DNA of 20,113 bases from a bacterium. Its GTDB lineage: Bacteria; Auribacterota; Auribacteria; Auribacterales; Auribacteraceae. Of this stretch, positions 16,545 to 20,113 are shown piece after piece. Made by a program: the position numbers and the translations under genes. The DNA is taken from NCBI GenBank assembly GCA_021161885.1, contig JAGGZS010000286.1, positions 1-20,113 on the forward strand, written 5' to 3'. Position 1 is the first letter of the stretch. Each line of letters starts with the position of its first letter. The notes beneath the pieces were generated by a model. That model searched no databases and was not told where the DNA came from. It saw only the letters and a list, made by a program, of their open reading frames with translations.

Positions 16545-18236
16545 TCAGTATACTTGAGTTACTCTTAAAACTTCTTCTATTGTTGTCATTCCGCTTAAAA
16601 CTTTTCTTATGCCGTCTTCGCGTAATGTTCTCATTCCTAATTCGCGAGATCTGTTTCTAATTACAGTGCTTGATGATTTTTCATAAATAAGCCGTTGTAT
16701 TTCATCGTTCATAAAAAGTATTTCAAAAACACCTTTTCTGCCTTTGTAACCGCTGTTATTGCATGTGGGGCATCCTGCTCCTCGATAAAGCATTATGCCT
16801 GTGCGTTGATCTTGCGGGATACCTAATAAATCAAGTTCTTTATCTGAGGGTTTATAGCTTTCTTTGCAGTTTTGGCAAATACATCGTATAAGTCGTTGAG
16901 CTAAAATACCTCTAATTGAAGACGCAACGAGAAACGGTTTTACTCCCTGTTCTATTAAACGGGTTATAGCGCCTGCCGCGTCGTTAGTGTGCAGGGTACT
17001 GAAAACCAGATGACCGGTAAGTGATGCGTTGACAGCTATTTCCGCTGTTTCTAAATCTCTTATTTCCCCGATCATAATGATGTTTGGTGCTTGCCTCAAA
17101 CAGGCTCTGAGCACATTAGAGAATGTCAGCCCAATATTTGTCCGTACCTGAACTTGATTTATTCCTTGAAGCTGGTATTCTATGGGGTCTTCAACAGTTA
17201 TGATTTTCCTGTCGGATTTGTTTAAGGTATGGAGGCAGGAATAAAGTGTGGTTGTCTTGCCTGAACCGGTGGGACCTGTAATAAGAAATATACCGTTCGG
17301 GTTTTCTATAAGCTGTGTAACTAAACGTTCGTCGTCGGAAAAAAAGCCTAATTCAGACAATCCTAAACTAAGTCCGCCCTTATCCAAGATGCGTAGAACC
17401 ACGCTTTCGCCATGGCTCGCGGGTAGAGTTGATACACGCAAATCAATAGATTTTTGTCCGATTTTAACTTTTATTCGACCGTCTTGAGGCAGTCTTTTTT
17501 CTGCCATATCCAAATTAGCCATAATTTTAAGGCGTGATATAACTGAGCCTTGCAGTCGTTTCGGCGGATTAGGTATTTCCTGCAGTACACCGTCTATGCG
17601 GTATCTTATGCGAAATTTTCGTTCCATAGGTTCTATATGAATATCGCTTGCTTTTTTATGGAATGCTTCGCTTATAATCAGGTTGACAAGTTTTATTACA
17701 GGCGCGTTATTATCTTCTAAGTCATCATTGTTTGATTCATCGTCTTTGCTTGTGATAGATATATTTTCGTTTTGTATGTCTTTGAGGAGATTGTCTATTT
17801 TTTCTTCTTCGGCTCCGTATAATTTTTCAAGAGTCTGTAAAATATCTTCTTCTACGGCTATGATTCCGTCAATTTGATAATTCAGCTCAAATTGCAGATT
17901 CTCGATAATATCGAGAGCAAGAGGGTCGGCAAGGGCGACGGTTAGAGTGTCGTTAACGTTTTTTATTGGCACTATCCGGTATTTATGGGCGATTTCACGG
18001 GGTACGAGTTTTGTTATTTCAGGAGAAATTGTTATTTGGTTTAGCTGAACGACATCCATACCGAATTGGTAAGCAAGGGCTTTTGCTATTTCGAGCGGCT
18101 TAACGTAACCAAGCTCTACTAAAGATTCACGCAATGATTTGCCTGACTCACGGCTGTGTTTCCGCGCTTGTTGAGCTTGCTTCTCGTTTATTTTATTAAT
18201 TGCCTGAAGAATATCAATGATAATGTCGGAATTCAT
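16545..18236 (-). CDS. GspE/PilB-type assembly ATPase (copy 1, first gene of the operon)
   Basis: A 563-residue paralogue of the ATPase at 13725-15437. The N-terminal T2SSE_N region (residues about 10-140) is degenerate relative to MshEN repeats. After an acidic linker (about 143-176) come SDIHIEPMERKFRIRYR, Walker A GPTGSGKT at 321-328, the Asp box TVEDPIEYQ, the His box TGHLVFSTLHTND, and zinc cysteines at 454, 457, 489 and 492. The usual RQDPD before Walker B is RQAPN here (residues 381-385), while both neighbouring ATPases keep RQDPD; the Walker B Glu in IMIGEIRD is intact. It probably energises filament assembly, perhaps with a specialised or reduced rate. The ribosome site is weak (GGA about seven bases before the ATG). 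It is the promoter-proximal gene of the operon and is divergent from parA. Confidence 0.9.
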   Translation of the reverse strand: MNSDIIIDILQAINKINEKQAQQARKHSRESGKSLRESLVELGYVKPLEIAKALAYQFGMDVVQLNQITISPEITKLVPREIAHKYRIVPIKNVNDTLTVALADPLALDIIENLQFELNYQIDGIIAVEEDILQTLEKLYGAEEEKIDNLLKDIQNENISITSKDDESNNDDLEDNNAPVIKLVNLIISEAFHKKASDIHIEPMERKFRIRYRIDGVLQEIPNPPKRLQGSVISRLKIMANLDMAEKRLPQDGRIKVKIGQKSIDLRVSTLPASHGESVVLRILDKGGLSLGLSELGFFSDDERLVTQLIENPNGIFLITGPTGSGKTTTLYSCLHTLNKSDRKIITVEDPIEYQLQGINQVQVRTNIGLTFSNVLRACLRQAPNIIMIGEIRDLETAEIAVNASLTGHLVFSTLHTNDAAGAITRLIEQGVKPFLVASSIRGILAQRLIRCICQNCKESYKPSDKELDLLGIPQDQRTGIMLYRGAGCPTCNNSGYKGRKGVFEILFMNDEIQRLIYEKSSSTVIRNRSRELGMRTLREDGIRKVLSGMTTIEEVLRVTQVY

Positions 18237-18279
18237 ATTTTTTCCGTAAATTAATTTTGAAATTTAAAAATACACATAC

Positions 18280-18307
18280 TGCGCTAAAAAATATTAATTT
18301 TTGCGCA
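18280..18307. repeat. 28-bp imperfect inverted repeat in the leader of the secretion operon
   Basis: The arms TGCGC (18280-18284) and GCGCA (18303-18307) pair perfectly. After one T-T mismatch, AAAA (18286-18289) pairs with TTTT (18298-18301) around an AT-rich centre. It lies 44 bp upstream of the first ATPase gene. It could be an operator or an mRNA hairpin; no T-run follows on the minus strand in a terminator arrangement. Confidence 0.35.
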
Positions 18308-18460
18308 ATCTGTAACATTTTATTGTTTCTGATTGTACCCCATATAGTTATATCGGCATTGGCAGGAAATTAATTAAACATTTTTAATAAAAAAAACAGT
18401 TTTCTTTCGGTAAAATTTTTGTAAAAAATATCCTTACTTTTCTGAATTCGAAATATTTTT

Positions 18461-18477
18461 ATACATCCTTGATGTAT
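18461..18477. repeat. Perfect 7-3-7 inverted repeat upstream of the parA -35 box
   Basis: ATACATC and GATGTAT are perfect inverted copies around CTT, ending 11 bases before TTGACA. A run of T follows after CAAA, so it could also fold as a weak AT-rich terminator-like hairpin. No transcript is known to enter from the left on this strand, which makes an operator more plausible. Confidence 0.4.
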
Positions 18478-18488
18478 CAAATTTTTTA

Positions 18489-18517
18489 TTGACACTGTCT
18501 TGAAATAGTATTAAGAT
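18489..18517 (+). promoter_or_regulatory. Sigma70-type promoter of parA
   Basis: TTGACA (18489-18494, perfect -35) is separated by exactly 17 bases from TAAGAT (18512-18517, four of six matches to the -10 consensus). The predicted transcription start is near 18524, giving a 5' leader of about 145 bases before the parA ATG at 18668. No competing promoter of this quality was seen in the region. Confidence 0.6.
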
Positions 18518-18519
18518 TT

Positions 18520-18552
18520 TATCGTAGGCATATCGCCATAGTATCGCTATAG
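18520..18552. repeat. Three TATCG blocks at 11-bp periodicity over the parA start site
   Basis: TATCG occurs at 18520, 18531 and 18542. The second and third units (TATCGCCATAG and TATCGCTATAG) are identical in 10 of 11 positions; the first shares only TATCG. The array overlaps the predicted transcription start of parA. One-turn spacing on the same DNA face suggests an operator bound cooperatively, but this is inference. Confidence 0.5.
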
Positions 18553-18667
18553 TAAGTTAACCTCTTTTCTCGTAACTAATTAAGCAGTTAGATCAATTCT
18601 TGTAAATAATGCGTATTTATATAAATATAGTTTTAATAAAATATATTCAAATGGAGGACGATAGTAG

Positions 18668-19717
18668 ATGAGAGTAATTTCTGTGGTGAACCAGAAAGGC
18701 GGATGCGGTAAAACGACAACGGCGGTAAATTTGAGCGATTGTATCGCTCTTCATCATAGGAAAGTGCTTCTTATAGATTTAGACCCTCAGAGTAACGCGA
18801 CACTTGCTGTCGGCATGAATGACAACGAAATCAAATCATCAATGTACGACGTTTTTTGCAACAATATGTCAGTAAGGGATATAGTACAGGAAATATACCC
18901 TAACTTCTTTTTTGCCCCATCACGGGTAACCTTAACTGCCGTGGAACAGTTTTTGTCAGGCAAAGAAGGCAGAGAAACCGTTTTGAAAGAGTGCCTGCAG
19001 CCTGTAATGAATGATTTCGATTATATTATTATCGACTGTCCGCCAAGTATCGGTCTTTTAACTTTTAACGCGTTAAAAGCCAGTACCGAAGCAATAATCC
19101 CCGTTGAAATGTGCACATTTTCTATGCAGGGACTCGGCAGATTGCTCGGCACACTTGAACTTATGGAAGAACGAGGCGGCCATGTGGTGTCGTTTAGAGC
19201 GCTTGCCACAATTTTTGATCAGCGCACAAAATTTTCGTGGGAATTTTTTGATGAACTCAAACGCCATTTCGGCGATAAACTGCGCGATACAAAAATTCAC
19301 GAGACTGTTAAACTTAAAGAAGCGGCAAGAGCCGGTAAACCTATATCAAGGTACTACACAGGATGTATCGGTTTTTTTGATTATGATAAACTCGCCAAAG
19401 AAATCATCGCTGAAGAACCTGAGAAAAAAGAAAAAAAATCTGAACAAAAAAAACCTAAGGACAAAGGCATTAGGTTTGATTGTTTTGCTCCTGACGCGCA
19501 GTCGGTTCAGCTTGTCGGCGACTTCAATAACTGGTGCCCGAACCAAATTCATATGCTTAACTCCGACGGTAACGGAATATGGACAAAAACACTGCTTCTT
19601 GACAAAGGCAAATACCAGTACCGCTATATTATAGACGGACAATGGATTCATGACCAGAGAAACAAAAAAACAGAGTACAGCCCTTACGGCGGTTTAAACT
19701 CTGTTATCGAAATTTAA
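18668..19717 (+). CDS. ParA/Soj-type ATPase with C-terminal CBM48/AMPK-like glycogen-binding domain
   Basis: A 349-residue two-domain protein. Residues 1 to about 250 form a ParA/MinD-family ATPase: deviant Walker A KGGCGKTT at 10-17 with the signature Lys10, the switch segment LIDLDPQSNAT, and IIIDCPPSIG as Walker B. Such proteins dimerise with ATP and position chromosomes, plasmids or protein complexes. A charged linker (EEPEKKEKKSEQKKPKDKG) leads to residues 268-349, which match the CBM48/AMPK glycogen-binding fold: FAPDAQSVQLVGDFNNW, GIWTKTLLLDKGKYQYRYIIDG, and the closing GGLNSVIEI. Both exposed Trp positions of the fold are present (GDFNNW and GQW). No ParB follows, so this is probably not a standard partition pair. 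GGAGG lies ten bases before the ATG. Binding of glycogen or another alpha-glucan is inferred from the domain. CBM48-like domains can also mediate protein contacts. Confidence 0.88.
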   Translation: MRVISVVNQKGGCGKTTTAVNLSDCIALHHRKVLLIDLDPQSNATLAVGMNDNEIKSSMYDVFCNNMSVRDIVQEIYPNFFFAPSRVTLTAVEQFLSGKEGRETVLKECLQPVMNDFDYIIIDCPPSIGLLTFNALKASTEAIIPVEMCTFSMQGLGRLLGTLELMEERGGHVVSFRALATIFDQRTKFSWEFFDELKRHFGDKLRDTKIHETVKLKEAARAGKPISRYYTGCIGFFDYDKLAKEIIAEEPEKKEKKSEQKKPKDKGIRFDCFAPDAQSVQLVGDFNNWCPNQIHMLNSDGNGIWTKTLLLDKGKYQYRYIIDGQWIHDQRNKKTEYSPYGGLNSVIEI

Positions 19718-20113
19718 AATTTTATTATTTATTTATCTATTCGGTATAATCAAAAACGGATTGTTAGAATTGAAGTAAACTTTTAAAACAATCGTCTACT
19801 TCTTTCTTGTCGGATATGATTTCCTGCTCGTTTATAAAAAATGCTTCAGGATATAAATACGATTTATAAGATGGACCATACACATAAATAAATATCAGCG
19901 GTGTCTTGGTCATATTGTTTACCGGTTTATTTTTCAGGTCATTACGGTTGATAACTCTTAAAATTATTTCCGCGCTATTTTTTTCCCATAGCAGGTATTC
20001 AATCCGATATGGCTCGTTTTCTAATAAATTCCGGCATTACTTTATTTACGAAACCCGATTTTTTTTCAGAAAAAACATCTCATAACAATTTTCTTTTTTA
20101 AACGGCTATATAT
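19718..20113. other. Region without an intact gene at the right edge
   Basis: About 400 bases of AT-rich DNA after parA. No convincing terminator follows the parA stop; the nearby T-rich tract lacks a GC stem. The only structured content is the possible minus-strand gene remnant at 19764-20079. A TATAAT at 19745-19750 has no matching -35 box and no reading frame after it. Confidence 0.5.
19764..20079 (-). pseudogene. Possible frameshifted hypothetical gene remnant
   Basis: A minus-strand frame is open for 90 codons (20036 to the TAA at 19764) with protein-like content (EPYRIEYLLWEK, then KTPLIFIYVYG and YLYPEAFFINEQ), but it has no usable start codon. A second minus-strand frame, open from 20079 to a TGA at 19999, reads FSEKKSGFVNKVMPEFIRKR and overlaps the first by about 38 bases. 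The simplest reading is one gene disrupted by a frameshift, either real or a sequencing error. I do not recognise the family. Chance openness in AT-rich DNA remains possible. Confidence 0.3.

Larger units (their letters stand above)
18237..18667. promoter_or_regulatory. Divergent intergenic regulatory region between the secretion operon and parA
   Basis: This 431-bp AT-rich stretch has no credible reading frame. It holds the start signals of two divergent units. On the plus strand there is a clear promoter (18489-18517), three phased TATCG blocks and a 7-3-7 inverted repeat. On the minus strand, a TACAAT at 18332-18337 could be a -10 box for the operon, but no good -35 accompanies it. A 28-bp imperfect inverted repeat at 18280-18307 would lie in that leader. 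No riboswitch or tRNA was recognised. Confidence 0.6.

Noticed and set aside
19745..19750. TATAAT as a plus-strand promoter after parA
   Set aside because: No acceptable -35 box lies 16-18 bases upstream, and no gene follows on the plus strand.
1..20113. CRISPR array, insertion sequence, prophage or tRNA in the window
   Set aside because: No regularly spaced repeats, transposase or integrase motifs, phage genes or tRNA-like cloverleaf were seen.

Overview
The window is AT-rich bacterial DNA with compact gene packing. No rRNA, tRNA or other direct taxonomic marker is present. Three features together suggest an uncultured lineage near Omnitrophota, Elusimicrobiota or the PVC group, with Omnitrophota the best guess: a very large multidomain protein with PPDK-like and HPr-like modules, a hybrid type II secretion / type IV pilus operon, and a ParA joined to a glycogen-binding domain. 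This is an inference from gene style, not a phylogenetic result.

Layout. (1) 1-5804, plus strand: the 3' 5.8 kb of a giant gene whose reading frame is open through the left edge, so its start lies outside the window. From N to C it shows a methyltransferase-like segment, a long helical region with an internal duplication, a phosphohistidine swivel domain, a PPDK/dikinase ATP-grasp domain, two tandem HPr-like domains and an unassigned tail. (2) 5865-6344, plus: a guanine-deaminase-like member of the cytidine deaminase fold. (3) 18236 down to 6450, minus: ten tightly packed genes of a pilus-like secretion machine, in transcription order GspE/PilB, PilT, GspE/PilB, GspF/PilC, two GspG-like pseudopilins, GspH-, GspI-, GspJ- and GspK-like minor pseudopilins. 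(4) 18237-18667: a divergent regulatory region with a good sigma70-type promoter, three TATCG blocks at 11-bp spacing and two inverted repeats. (5) 18668-19717, plus: ParA with a C-terminal CBM48/AMPK-type glycogen-binding domain. (6) 19718-20113: no intact gene, but a minus-strand open stretch that looks coding, lacks a start and may be a frameshifted remnant.

How the parts may work together. The minus-strand operon encodes the cytoplasmic motors (two assembly ATPases and one retraction-type ATPase), the inner-membrane platform and a full set of pseudopilins with a GspK-like tip. It lacks a secretin, GspC/L/M or PilM/N/O, and a prepilin peptidase, which must lie elsewhere if the machine is complete. 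The tip subunit is about three times normal size because a lamin-tail-like beta domain, itself carrying an insertion, sits inside it. The divergent ParA has no ParB beside it. It could position cellular cargo in response to glycogen or another alpha-glucan, but no experiment is implied by the sequence.

The strongest candidate for something undescribed is the giant protein. It joins the ATP-grasp and swivel-histidine parts of a dikinase to two HPr modules, without a recognisable PEP/pyruvate TIM barrel in the part seen. That layout would permit a phosphate relay from ATP to a histidine and then to HPr inside one polypeptide.
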